NCBI RefSeq assembly: GCF_922984935.1
Contig: NC_060088.1
Coordinates: forward strand, 3,185,501-3,249,500
Length of the DNA stretch: 64,000 nt
DNA from: Meles meles
Lineage: Eukaryota; Chordata; Mammalia; Carnivora; Mustelidae
Direction of reading: 5' to 3'
The notes beneath the pieces are model-generated. The model had not been told where the DNA came from and made no database searches. It saw only the letters and a program-made list of their open reading frames with translations. Position numbers and translations under genes: made by a program. Positions 44,347 to 55,878 of this stretch are shown here, piece after piece. Position 1 is the stretch's first letter. The number at the start of each line of letters is the position of its first letter.

Positions 44347-47300
44347 GCATTCCTTTCTTGTCTGCCTTTCAGAATTATTTATACGTGCTCATATCTACAT
44401 TTGTGATAACTAGGTGAGTTCCGCAATGCATGAGACACCAATTAGGTGGATCTACTCTGGCTGGCTGGGACATTCAAGATCTTAAAGTCATGCCCACATA
44501 TTTCTTTCCCATAATCACCCTCTTTGAACCTATTCTCTGGCATGTAGCATCTCCAATACAGAGACTCAAGGACACTCTCCTAGATTTTGGATCACGTGCA
44601 TGCACAGCGCCATCTTTCCCATTGCCTGGCCCACAAATTCTAGCCACAGCAGGTGCTAAGAATTCAGACAAGAGTGACTTCCACTCAGAGGGACCATCTT
44701 GCTTTTTGTAACCATCAGGTCACCAGGTTGGAGTCTGTAGTTAGGCAAAAAGCCAAGCTCATGGTACAAATTCCTTAAGTGCCCACCATTTTGGGTGCCC
44801 ATTGGCCAATGTCTTGTATAACAGCTCATATATCTTGTCACTTTTACAGTTGTTTGGTAGAAGAAGGGTCCCTCTATTATAGTTGGAAACAGATGTTCTA
44901 ACATCTGTTCTGTCCATTCTATGTTAAGTTTGAAGAATGGCAAGGAGTCTTCTGCCTCCATAAATACCAGATGAGGTTTTTTGGGGGGGAGGGTACAAAC
45001 ATCCCCACTCAAACATTTACAATATTGCAACTCTATAAATTGAAATGCATGCCTAACAAAACAAATAAAAGGGAAATCCTGGAGGATCAGAAAGCTATTA
45101 CATTTAAACCAAGTAAGTCACTACAGGGGATGTGTTTAAAGCATCTCCTACTCCTGATGTAAAATTTGATACTTGTTTTTAGATACTGTTACACTGCACA
45201 TGAAATTGTACAATGGTCATACCCACATTATTATAGCATTTAGTTCTATGGGCTCATGGCTTTCTCATTTCAGACCTCTAGACCTGAATACCATGGTCTG
45301 CATTTTCATACTCTTGGCATACGACAGATAAATTTTCATCACTTGTTTATGTATCTGTTTACTCATCAGCTAGCTTTTTGAGTCCCTTGTTTTGCATTGT
45401 TTTGTTTTTAACTGAAAGTAAGATTCTTGTTCTTATAAATCTTGGGTAGATCTTATCAGTGGCCATGGATGTCTGGGAAGTTTTCACTGTCTTGTAAAGG
45501 ATTACATAAGAATATTCTTCATGAGAAATGCAGGCTATGGGCAGTTTTCTCATTGCAAGCAATTTCCTAACAACTGAAATATGCTATAATTTAGGAGGTA
45601 AATATTAGTTCCACAAAAAAGTTCCTATGGTCTCTTGTATTTGGGGAGATTTGAACCTAAACAAAGAGATATCGGCTTCTATATTTAAAGACATTTTGAA
45701 ACCAATCACATGCTAAAGATCTTAGTTCATGGAACATATCCAACTTACTTGATCATAACACAGCTTTTGTCTTAATCATTCAGAATTGTTTGCGAGACAG
45801 GGACTCAAGGAGGACAGTTAGGTTCCCATTCCGAAATACTGACCTTATATTTCTGAAAAATGAAGCCTCTCTTGACTTTTCCTTCTGGCAACACAATCTA
45901 AAACTTTAGACATGTCAGGTATGAAGTCCTGTCCACATACTTAGGAAATCTCTTTAAATTTCTTTGACACATGAAGTAATTGTTATTATTAATTATTTAT
46001 CTCCAAGCTATTTTTCCTAGACTTAAAAGATATTACAACTGCCCAATGTTTCCTAATTTCTCTCATGTCAAACAATGTAGAGGCTTTGCTTGATAACAAT
46101 GACGATTTTTTCTTTTTTTTTTTTTTCAAGTGTTGGAGAAACAGTGCATCCCTGCAAGGACCAACTCGGTTCTATGTGGGCGTCTCTCACCAAGATGCCG
46201 TTTTCTACCAGACAGATCACGATTCCTTCCCCATATCTGGCAGCTGTGTTTACCACCTAAGATGATTACCCATGAACTCTGTCATTCCCTGCCTGTGTTC
46301 TTCAGAGGAACGAAGGGAAACATTGCAGGGACCCAGAAGAACACAGATTTGCTGAGTGACACTACAAAGGTTTCCTAACCTCTTGGGTGGAAACTTGCTT
46401 ATCCAAGAGCTTATGAACTCCCGTACAAGGGTCTTCAGAAAACTTCCAAGCACGCTGCTAATGAACAGTTGACCACCGATCCAGGCCTTCAACTCCTATC
46501 ATTTCAGATCATCCCCACCATGCCTGAAGGAGCCATAACCAAGTGACTTTTGAAAGTAGAACAAATGGTTCGGTTCCTGGGACGAAGTCAGATATTTCTG
46601 TAACAGGCGCTCACATGCCGAGTAGAGAAGGCAGCACAGGTGTTTAGAAAGACAGAAGAGACTTGACAAGGGATTGAGCTGGAGAAGGTTACGGTCACAG
46701 CCTTTTATATGCTGCGAGGGCAGCTCACACAGGATGCTTTGATTGCAAGAACCCCTGCAGACGGTCTCTGTTCTCTTTAAACACTTGGCAATAAATAGGC
46801 TGGGCAGGATCTCTTCCTCGCAGCCTTCCGTGTTCTGCTTGCTCTGCGATGCTTTATCACACACGCAGCTCAGAGCGCCCGTGGAAAATCTCAGATGCCA
46901 CGGTTCCAAGCACAGCTGGGAAAGTTGGTCTGATTCCCCCAACCTCGCGACCTGCCATTCATCATAAATGAAACGTTTATTTTTTCTTTCCCTTCCATGA
47001 AATGTCACCAAATAAAATATCACATTTAAAAGTCATTTGTTCTATAAATGTACAAAATATTTTATTCATACCAAGAGTTGAAAGCGTGACATGGGGCACT
47101 TGGTTTCTCTTTGATGGCCTGCGAGGCCTTCTGAGTTTGAAATCTGTTCAGAATGGCTCAGAATGTAGCTAAATTGACAGCCATCGAAGCTACAAGGCTC
47201 GGGGGGAAATAAAAGAGGTTACTGATCAGCCAGGCATCAGAAAGCGTATGAATGCAGTACTAAGTCCGGCCATTACAGAGATGCATACACATACTGAAAA

Positions 47301-47441
47301 CATTGGTAAGCACTTCACGAAATCCCTTCCCTGACCTGGGGCACTGGGCAGCCTTGTTAATTCACTGTCCATAACTAACAGACGGGCAGTGAACTAGAGA
47401 TCCATATAGTGTCGATTTTTGTCTGGCATGGATGTGATTAG
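44347..47441. other. Largest apparently repeat-free stretch (3.1 kb)
   Basis: No SINE, L1 or LTR recognised. Two open frames stand out, both minus strand: 44,656-45,030 (124 codons) and 46,499-47,023 (174 codons). Neither shows a domain, signal peptide or splice context that I recognise. The 46,130-47,000 part is richer in G+C and CpG than its surroundings. Confidence 0.4.
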
Positions 47442-47455
47442 AAATGCATGGACAT

Positions 47456-47629
47456 CACGGTGCCTGGGTGGTTCTGTCAGTTGAGTGTCTGCTTTCAGCT
47501 CAGGTCATGATCCTGGAGTCCTGGGATTAAGGATCCTCCTTGAGGATCGAGGGCCTCCTGCTCAAGAGTGAGTCTGCTTCTCCCTCTCCACCTCCCCCTG
47601 ATCATTCTCTCAAATAATCTTTAAAAAAA
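47456..47629 (+). mobile_element. SINEC, older type
   Basis: CGGTGCCTGGGTGGTTCTGT head and CAAATAATCTTTAAA tail; small internal duplication (GGATCCTCCTTGAGGATCGA). Target duplication AAATGCATGGACAT at 47,442-47,455 and AAATGCGTGGACAC at 47,630-47,643. Confidence 0.93.
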
Positions 47630-47880
47630 AAATGCGTGGACACTGAGGGCAGGAGAAGAGAACTGAAGATTCTTTCCAATGGGCAAAAATAAAAACAATT
47701 AGTCATGCTGTCTCTGGATTTACAGGTATCAATGCTTGTCAGTTGAAGACACACTTAGTAACTCAACTGTTTTGAGTTGAGGTACTGCATTTTTTTTAAA
47801 AATAAGCATTCTGAGTCAGAGATACAGAAGGACACTACATAATTCTTAAAGGGACTATCCGCCAAGACGATCTAACAATT

Positions 47881-50800
47881 GTGAATATCTATGCCCCCAA
47901 TATGGGAGCACCCAATTACATAAGAAAACTATTAATCAAGATAAAGAGTCATATTGATATGAATACAATAATAGTAGGAGATCTTAATACGCCTCTCTCA
48001 GAAATAGACAGATCATCGAGGCAGAAAATTAATAAAGAAATAAGAGCATTGAATGAAACATTGGACCAGATGGACCTCATGACGTATATAGAACATTCCA
48101 CCCTAAAACGACAGAATACTCATTCTTCTCAAGTGCACATGGAACCTTCTCCAGAATAGACCACATACTGGGTCACAAAGCAGGACTCAACCGATACCAA
48201 AAGACTGACATTATTCCCTGCATATTCTCTGATCACAATGCTTTGAAACTGGAGCTCAATCACAAGGAAAAGTTCAGAAGGAACTCAAACACCTGGAAGC
48301 TAAAGACCACCTTGCTTAAGAATGCTTGGATCAACCAGGAGATCAAAGACGAACTTAAACAATTCATGGAAACCAATGAGAATGAAGACACCTCGGTCCA
48401 AAACCTATGGGATACAGCAAAGGCGGTTCTAAGGGGGAAATACATAGCCATCCAAGCCTCCCTCAAAAACATTGAAAAATCCAGAATACACCAGCTGTCT
48501 CTACACCTTAAAGAACTGGAGAATCAACAACAAATCAAACCAACTCCACATGCAAGAAGGGAAATAATCAAGATTAGAGCAGAGATCAATGAGGTAGAAA
48601 CGAGAGATACAGTAGAACGTATCAATGAAACTAGAAGCTGGTTTTTTGAAAGAATCAATAAGATCGATAAACCATTGGCCACACTAATCCAAAAGAAAAG
48701 AGAGAAAGCCCAAATTAATAAAATTATGAATGAAAAGGGAGAGATCACAACTAACACCAAGGAAATAGAAACAATCATCAGAAATTATTACCAACAGTTA
48801 TATGCCAATAAGCTAAGCAACCTAGATGAAATGGATGCATTCCTGGAAAGCTACAAACTCCCAAAATTGAACCAGGAAGAAATTGACAGCCTGAAGAGAC
48901 CGATATCTAGTAATGAGATTGAAGCAGTGATCAAAAACCTCCCAAAAAACAAGAGCCCAGGACCTGACGGATTCCCTGGGGAATTCTACCAAACTTTCAA
49001 AGAAGAAATAACACCAATTCTCCTGAAGCTGTTCCAAAAAATTGAAGCAGAAGGAAAACTTCCAGACTCTTTTTATGAAGCCAGCATTACCCTGATCCCC
49101 AAACCAGGCAAAGACCCTACCAAAAAGGAGAATTTCAGACCAATATCACTGATGAATATGGATGCAAAGATTCTCAACAAGATCCTAGCAAACAGGATCC
49201 AGCAGCACATTCAAAAGATTATCCACCATGACCAGGTGGGATTCATCCCTGGGTTGCAAGGTTGTTTCAACATTCGCAAATCAATCAGTGTGATAGAACA
49301 TATCAATAAGAGAAGGGAGAAGAACCACATGGTCCTCTCAATTGATGCAGAAAAAGCATTTGACAAAATCCAGCATCCATTCCTGATGAAAACGCTTCAA
49401 AGTATAGGGATAGAGGGAACATTCCTGAACTTCATAAAATCTATCTATGAAAGACCCACAGCAAATATCATCCTCAATGGGAAAAAGCTTGCAGCCTTCC
49501 CGTTGAGATCAGGAACACGACAAGGATGCCCACTCTCACCACTCTTGTTCAACATAGTATTAGAAGTTCTAGCAACGGCAATCAGACAACAAAGAGAAAT
49601 AAAAGGTATCCAAATTGGCAAGGAAGAAGTCAAACTCTCTCTCTTCGCAGATGACATGATTCTTTATATGGAAAACCCCAAAGACTCCACCCCCAAACTA
49701 CTAGAACTCATACAGCAATTCAGTAACGTGGCAGGATACAAAGTCAATGTACAGAAATCAGTTCTTATACACTAACAATGAAAATACAGAAAGGGAAATT
49801 AGAGAATCGATTCCATTTACTATAGCACCAAGAACCATAAGATACCTGGGAATAAACCTAACCAAAGAGGTCTAGGACCTGTACTCGAGGAACTACAGAA
49901 CACTCATGAAAGAAACTGAAGAAGACACAAAAAGATGGAAGACTGTTCCATGCTCTTGGATTGGAAGAATAAACATTGTTAAAATGTCTATACTGCCTAG
50001 AGCAATCTATACTTTTAATGCCATTCCGATCAAAATTCCACCGATATTTTTCAAAGAGCTGGAGCAAATAATCCTAAAATTTGTATGGAGTCAGAAGAGA
50101 CCCTGAATTGCTAAGGAAATGTTGAAAAACAAAAACAAAGGAAATGTTGAAAAACAAAAACAAAACTGGTGGCATCACGTTACCCGATTTCAAGCTTTAC
50201 TACAAAGCTGTGATCACCAAGACAGCGTGGTACTGGCATAAAAACAGACACATAGACCAGTGGAACAGAGTGGAGAGCCCAGATATGGACCCTCAACTCT
50301 ATGGTCTAATAATCTTCAACAAAACAGGAAAAAATATTCAATGGAAAAAAGACAGTCTCTTCAATAAATGGTGCTGGGAAAACTGGACAGCGATATGTAG
50401 AAGAATGAAACTCGACCATTCTCTTACACCATACACAAAGATAAACTCGAAATGGATAAAAGACCTCAACGTGAGACAGGAATCTATCAGAATCCTAGAG
50501 GAGAACATAGGCAGTAACCTCTTCGATATCAGCCACAGCAACTTCTTTCAAGATATGTCTCCAAAGGCCAAGGAAACAAAAGCAAAAATGAACTTTTGGG
50601 ACTTCATCAAGATCAAAAGCTTCTGCACAGCAAAGGAAACAGTCAACAAAACAAAAAGGTAACCCACGGAATGGGAGAAGATATTTGCAAATGACAGTAC
50701 AGACAAAAGGTTGATATCCAGGATCTATAAAGAACTTCTCAAACTCAACACACACAAAACAGATAATCATGTCAAAAATGGGCAGAAGATATGAACAGAC

Positions 50801-51393
50801 ACTTCTCCAACGAAAACATACAAATGGCTATCAGACACATGAAAAAATGCTCATCATCACTAGCCATCAGGGAGATTCAAATTAAAACAACATTGAGATA
50901 CCACCTAACACCAGTTAGAATGGCCAAAATTAGCAAGACAGGAAACCACGTGTGTTGGAGAGGATGTGGAGAAAGGGGAACCCTCTTACACTGTTGGTGG
51001 GAATGCAAGTTAGTGCAGCCACTTTGGAAAACAGTGTGGAGATTCCTGAAGAAATTAAAAATAGAGCTTCCCTATGACCCTGCAATTGCACTGCTGGGTA
51101 TTTACCCCAAAGATACAGATGTAGTGAAAAGAAGGGCCATTTGTACCCCAATGTTTATTGCAGCAATGGCTACGGTCGCCAAACTGTGGAAAGAACCAAG
51201 ATGCCCTTCAACGGACGAATGGATAAGGAAGATGTGGTCCATATACACGATGGAGTATTATGCCTCCATCAGAAAGGACGAATACCCAACTTTTGTAGCA
51301 ACATGGACGGGACTGGAAGAAATTATGCTGAGCGAAATAAGTCAAGCAGAGAGAGTCAAGTATCATATGGTCTCACTTATTTGTGGAGCATAA
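47881..51393 (+). pseudogene. L1 ORF2 pseudogene (endonuclease remnant, reverse transcriptase, C-terminus)
   Basis: ORF2 encodes the L1 endonuclease/reverse transcriptase that copies L1 RNA into nicked chromosomal DNA. The endonuclease part is incomplete (47,881-48,080: IYAPNMGAPN, IIVGDLNTPLSEIDRSS). A one-base loss near 48,080 shifts the frame; from 48,081 to 49,775 the frame is open and holds the complete RT palm: SPGPDGFPGEFY, SIDAEKAFD, GTRQGCPLSPLLFN and the catalytic FADD at 49,644-49,655. Breaks follow: a frameshift with stop near 49,765-49,775, TAG at about 49,873, TGA at 50,104 (an Arg codon decayed at CpG), a 25-base tandem duplication at 50,115-50,164, TAA after NKTKR at about 50,660, and a stop near 50,790. 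The last 200 codons (50,791-51,393) are open and include the cysteine-rich WRGCGERGTLLHCWWEC. Confidence 0.95.
50115..50164. repeat. Perfect 25-bp tandem duplication in L1 ORF2
   Basis: GGAAATGTTGAAAAACAAAA+ACAAA occurs twice. Its length is not a multiple of three, so it shifts the ORF2 frame. It is likely to have arisen after insertion. Confidence 0.95.
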
Positions 51394-51675
51394 CAAATAA
51401 CATGGAGGACATGGGGAGATGGAGAGGAGAGGGAGTTGAGGGAAACTGGAAGGAGAGATGAACCATGAGAGACTATGGACTCTGAAAAACAACTAGAGGG
51501 TTATAAAGGGGTGGCGGGGGGGGGGTGGGGGGTTGTGGTGGGAGGTTGAGGAACCAGGTGGTGGGTAATAGGGAGGGCACGTACTGCATGGAGCACTGGG
51601 TGTGATGCCAAAACAATGAACACTGTTATGCTGTAAATAAGCAAATAAAAATAAATAAATAAATAAATAAATAAA

Positions 51676-51838
51676 AGAAAATTGATATGAGTAAATAAGG
51701 AGACAGAAATCCCCCATATCCTATTACCCAGAGGTAACCACTATTTACCTCTGGACCTATTCCTTTCCAAATTTTTATTTATGTATCTTTGTATTCAGAT
51801 ATATTTAAAAATAATAAATAGTTTCACACATAAAAAAA
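51676..51838 (+). mobile_element. L1 3'-transduced flank with its own poly(A)
   Basis: Non-L1 sequence (TGATATGAGTAAATAAGGAG, then CCCAGAGGTAACCACTATTT) lies between the L1 tail and the downstream target duplication. It carries AATAAA at 51,813-51,818, 14 bases before a 12-base poly(A). The segment itself resembles an old L1M 3' end. It marks the donor locus of this L1. Confidence 0.85.
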
Positions 51839-51854
51839 AAAAATAAGCATTCTG

Positions 51855-53511
51855 TCTGGTTCCAGACTAAACAAGAACCCCTATTCAGATAGGACATAGG
51901 AGCGACATTTAGCCCTATAACCAGCTGAGCTAGGATAGCCAGTGCTGAAATTAAAAAAAAAGAAAAATCATTTTTCTTGTTTGTCCCTTCTCTGTGCCCC
52001 TCGTATGGCTTGTCCTGCCCTAATCAGTGAGCAGAATAAGCTAATACAATCTAATTGACATGGTGGGCACAACAATCCTATTGGCTTTTATTTAAGGAAG
52101 TTCTCTAAGTTTTCTTTCCTACAGAATGTTCCATCACACACCGTTTGGCTTGAAAGGCCAAAGATGAATTGATGGGGAGGATAGGAAGATGGCTTTTTGA
52201 GGTCACTGCCAGTGAACACAAGAAACGTCACCTTGGATCCTGACGTGAGAAATGAACAATTCCAGATATACACAGTTTTGTTTGTACAATTAAAATTGTA
52301 CATTAAACATAGAAAGTGAGGGCAGGAATGTGCAGTGTGCATTCACCTGGAGTGTGTTCTCATAATGCCCCCCATGCCCCCATGTTACAGTTCTTTAATT
52401 CACAAGGAAAGGTCATGCTTTTCTTATTACATCATCTTGGAATAGAAACTTGACACCATAGGCTTTCCTTCTATCATCAGTATTTCGTCCTAGAAAATTA
52501 TCTACTTCTCTGGCACGAACAGAATACTGCACTCCAAATCTTGTATTTGGAAAGAGAAATATTGTAAAATAGCATTCAAGATGAATAAAGGGATACATTG
52601 AATATATGTATTAATATTTTATGCAAGCCCATTAAGGTATGAAGAAACAATTTCTTATTCTGGCAACAAGAGTATATAAAGCAAATGGAACACAGTATAC
52701 ATATATACATACTATATAATATATACACTAATGTATACAGTATATATAAATTATGATACATAAATACACTTGCAAGTGTATACAATGAAACACTGTATAT
52801 AATAAAACTTTATTCTCTCTTGATAGGGATTCTTTCCTCAAACTTGATGCTTCTTTCCCATGGAAATATTTGCACAGTCCACCCTAGTAAAAATCCCCTT
52901 CTCTCAATAGGATGTGTCTATTTTCCCTAATGGAAAATATTTCAACTGAGCCAATTTACACTTCAGCAAATGTCTGGGTTGGTTCCTAATACACACACCA
53001 CTCTCTCCAGCTTACATTTATAGCAACTCTCCCTAAAAGACTGAAAAATTAGGGAGTCCAGTCAGTGATTTTCCTATAATGAGATCCAAATGGATGTTCT
53101 TGTAGTATCTTACGCCCAACTGACTTTCAGAAATATCAGCCTCCATCCATTACTTCATACCCTAAATCCTGCCATTTCCAAACTTATTTCTGGATTCCAC
53201 ACTTGATTATAATAGATATCAAGATCTGTATGGCTTTTAACCCTTTTTCACTCCAGATTTTGAGTATATTCATAGGATAGGCATATGACAGCATATTTAA
53301 TCACCTTTCTTACGCAGATGTTACTGTAGCTGGGCAAAGCCATGGGCAGTAATGGCTAAGTAAGTTTTCATTAGATTTAATATCAAAAAAATTTCCATGA
53401 AGTTAAAACAGTAATCAATTTAGAATAACACATTACTTCCCAAATAGAGCTAAAGGAAAGTCAAAATGTTTTCTATCCCACAAAATAAATCTTTAAGATA
53501 CGCTAAAGTTT
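51855..53511. other. Unassigned AT-rich sequence
   Basis: Contains a TA/ATAC-rich low-complexity stretch at about 52,690-52,800. No gene or interspersed repeat recognised. Confidence 0.35.
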
Positions 53512-53696
53512 TGGCAGGTTTTCTTTTTTTTTTTTTTAATTTTTGATTTTAATTTAATTTAATTTTTTTTTTTTTGCAGTTTATTTTTAAAATTTTTTTC
53601 CCATTTTATTTTTTCAGCGTAACAGTATTCATTCTTTTTGCACAACACCCAGTGCTCCATGCAAAACGTGCCCTCCCTATTACCCACCACCTGTTC

Positions 53697-53778
53697 CCCC
53701 AACCTCCCACCCCTGACCCTTCAAAACCCTCAGGTTGCCCCAACCTCCCACCCCTGACCCGTCAAAACCCTCAGGTTG
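53697..53778. repeat. 41-bp tandem duplication in the L1 3'UTR
   Basis: Two units (53,697-53,737 and 53,738-53,778) starting CCCCAACCTCCCACCCCTGA differ at one base. Other L1 copies in the window have a single unit. Confidence 0.95.
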
Positions 53779-53988
53779 TTTTTCAGAGTCCATAGTCTCT
53801 TATGGTTCGCCTCCCCTCCCCAATGTCCATAGCCCGCTCCCCCTCTCCCAATCCCACCTCCCCCCAGCAACCCCCAGTTTGTTTTGTGAGATTAAGAGTC
53901 ATTTATGGTTTGTCTCCCTCCCAATCCCATCTTGTTTCATTTATTCTTCTCCTATCCCCCTACCCCCCCATGTTGCTTCTCCATGTCC

Positions 53989-55184
53989 TCATATCAGGGA
54001 GATCATATGATAGTTGTCTTTCTCCGATTGACTTATTTCACTAAGCATGATACGCTCTAGTTCCATCCACGTCGTCGCAAATGGCAAGATTTCATTTCTT
54101 TTGATGGCTGCATAGTATTCCATTGTGTATATATACCACATCTTCTTGATCCATTCATCTGTTGATGGACATCTAGGTTCTTTCCATAGTCTGGCTATTG
54201 TAGACATTGCTGCTATAAACATTCGGGTACACGTGCCCCTTCGGATCACTATGTTTGTATCTTTAGGGTAAATACCCAGTAGTGCAATTGCTGGGTCATA
54301 GGGTAGTTCTATTTTCAACATTTTGAGGAACCTCCATGCTGTTTTCCAGAGTGGTTGCACCAGCTTGCATTCCCACCAACAGTGGAGGAGGGTTCCCCTT
54401 TCTCCACATCCTCGCCAGCATCTGTCATTTCCTGACTTGTTAATTTTAGCCATTCTGACTGGTGTGAGGTGATATCTCATTGTGGTTTTGATTTGTATTT
54501 CCCTGATGCCGAGTGATGTGGAGCACTTTTTCATGTGTCTGTTGGCCATCTGGATGTCTTCTTTGCAGAAATGTCTGTTCATGTCCTCTGCCCATTTCTT
54601 GATTGGATTGTTTGTTCTTTGGGTGTTGAGTTTGCTAAGTTCCTTATAGATTTTGGATACTAGCCCTTTATCTGATAAGTCGTTTGCAAATATCTTCTCC
54701 CATTCTGTCAGTTGTCTTTTGGTTTTGTTAACTGTTTCCTTTGCTGTGCAAAAGCTTTGATCTTGATGAAATCCCAATAGTTCATTTTTGCCCTTGCTTC
54801 CCTTGCCCTTGCCGTTGTTCCTAGGAAGATGTTGCTACGGCTGAGGTCGAAGAGGTTGCTGCCCGCATTCTCCTCAAGGATTTTGATGGATTCCTTTCTC
54901 ACATTGAGGTCCTTCATCCATTTGGAGTCTATTTTCGTGTGTGGTGTAAGGAAGTGGTCCAATTTCATGTTTCTGCATGTGGCTGTCCAATTTTCCCAGC
55001 ACCATTTATTGAAGAGGCTGTCTTTTTTCCATTGGACATTCTTTCCTGCTTTGTCGAAGATTAGTTGACCATAGAGTTGAGGGTCGATTTCTGGGCTCTC
55101 TATTCTGTTCCACTGATCTATGTATCTGTTTTTGTGCCAGTACCATGCTGTCTTGATGATGACAGCTTTGTAATAGAGCTTCAA
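53989..55184 (-). pseudogene. L1 ORF2 C-terminal pseudogene
   Basis: Two overlapping frames encode the ORF2 thumb-to-C-terminal region: YYKAVIIKTAWYWHKNRYID near the start, then WEKIFANDLSDKGLVSKIYK, the cysteine-rich WRGCGERGTLLHCWWEC and the end MLSEISQSEKDNYHMISLI. A frameshift between 54,708 and 54,777 separates them. RT catalytic residues are absent because the element is truncated, so it has no activity. Confidence 0.92.
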
Positions 55185-55238
55185 GTCCTAGCCTCAGCAA
55201 TCAGACAACAAAAAGAAATTAATGGCAGGTTTTCTTTT

Positions 55239-55868
55239 AAACGTTGTCTATTGCGATATGGTTTATCATTTCTCCACATTCACGTTATTGCAATGTTCGA
55301 TAAATGTTTTCAATTTCTTATTTTTCACATCTATGAGGATTTCAAAGTAAACAAAATAGAAAATAACATGCAAATAAAGAAATCAAATAAATATGCATTT
55401 AACTAATTCTAAAAACTGTCAACAATCCATTTCTCAGGAGTAAAAATGTATTTGCAACCCGATTCAATCAGCTGTCAAAATATATTTAACAGACGTTAGT
55501 CAGACAGGACTTAGAAATAAGTTAGCCCTATATCTAGCTCCAGAGTGAATGATGTGAGAAATTGTGACTGTGTAATTGCCCAAAAGGCTATTGGTTTAAT
55601 GTTTCCTTAACCCATGTGGAAAAGTTCGGCATCTTCAACATCATAAAATCTCAATAAAAATTCTAGCAACTTTAGTCCTAACTTCAGCTTCCTCTACAAA
55701 TTAGTATTTTATAAAATATGTGCATTTCATTTATTAAAGGTTCATAGCATTTTTCTACATAATGCATGTCCTTTTCAGAGTTATATAGAGATTCTTGAAA
55801 AAAAAAAAAGACATCTGAGAAGGGTAGATAATATTCTCTTCTTTAAATCTAAAGAAAAAGAAAAAAAA
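55239..55868. other. Unassigned AT-rich sequence
   Basis: No recognisable feature; includes a short poly(A) near 55,799-55,809. Confidence 0.35.
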
Positions 55869-55878
55869 CAGACTATTA

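Larger units (their letters stand above)
47814..51838 (+). mobile_element. Young L1 (lineage B), 4.0 kb, 5'-truncated, with 3' transduction
   Basis: A single insertion lies between perfect 16-base target duplications (AAAAATAAGCATTCTG at 47,798-47,813 and 51,839-51,854). The T/AAAA junction fits the L1 endonuclease site. The element starts inside the ORF2 endonuclease domain, lacks the 5'UTR and ORF1, carries decayed ORF2, a 3'UTR with a G-rich tract near 51,510-51,540, and an AATAAA-repeat tail ending near 51,675. After that tail about 150 bases of non-L1 sequence precede a second poly(A), which I read as a 3' transduction. It cannot be active. Confidence 0.95.
53528..55222 (-). mobile_element. 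Young L1 (lineage A), 1.7 kb, 5'-truncated and twin-primed
   Basis: Perfect 16-base target duplications (TGGCAGGTTTTCTTTT at 53,512-53,527 and 55,223-55,238) enclose a minus-strand L1. The ORF2 C-terminal 260 codons are open from 54,777 to 53,989, and a further 158-codon frame lies at 55,184-54,708, with a frame change between them. The outermost 35 bases (55,188-55,222, CTCAGCAATCAGACAACAAA) are L1 ORF2 in the opposite orientation, from about 590 bases further upstream: twin priming with an internal deletion. The 3' end carries the lineage B-type module but lacks about 120 bases of the lineage A 3'UTR present in the copy at 417-1557. Confidence 0.95.

Noticed and set aside
48243..49775. 510-codon open frame as a host gene
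   Set aside because: It is L1 ORF2 reverse transcriptase with FADD, inside an element with target duplications and poly(A).
51500..51545. G-rich run as a telomeric or regulatory G-quadruplex site
   Set aside because: It is the G-rich tract typical of L1 3'UTRs and lies in the expected place within the element.
53989..54777. 262-codon minus-strand open frame as a host gene
   Set aside because: L1 ORF2 C-terminus within a twin-primed L1.
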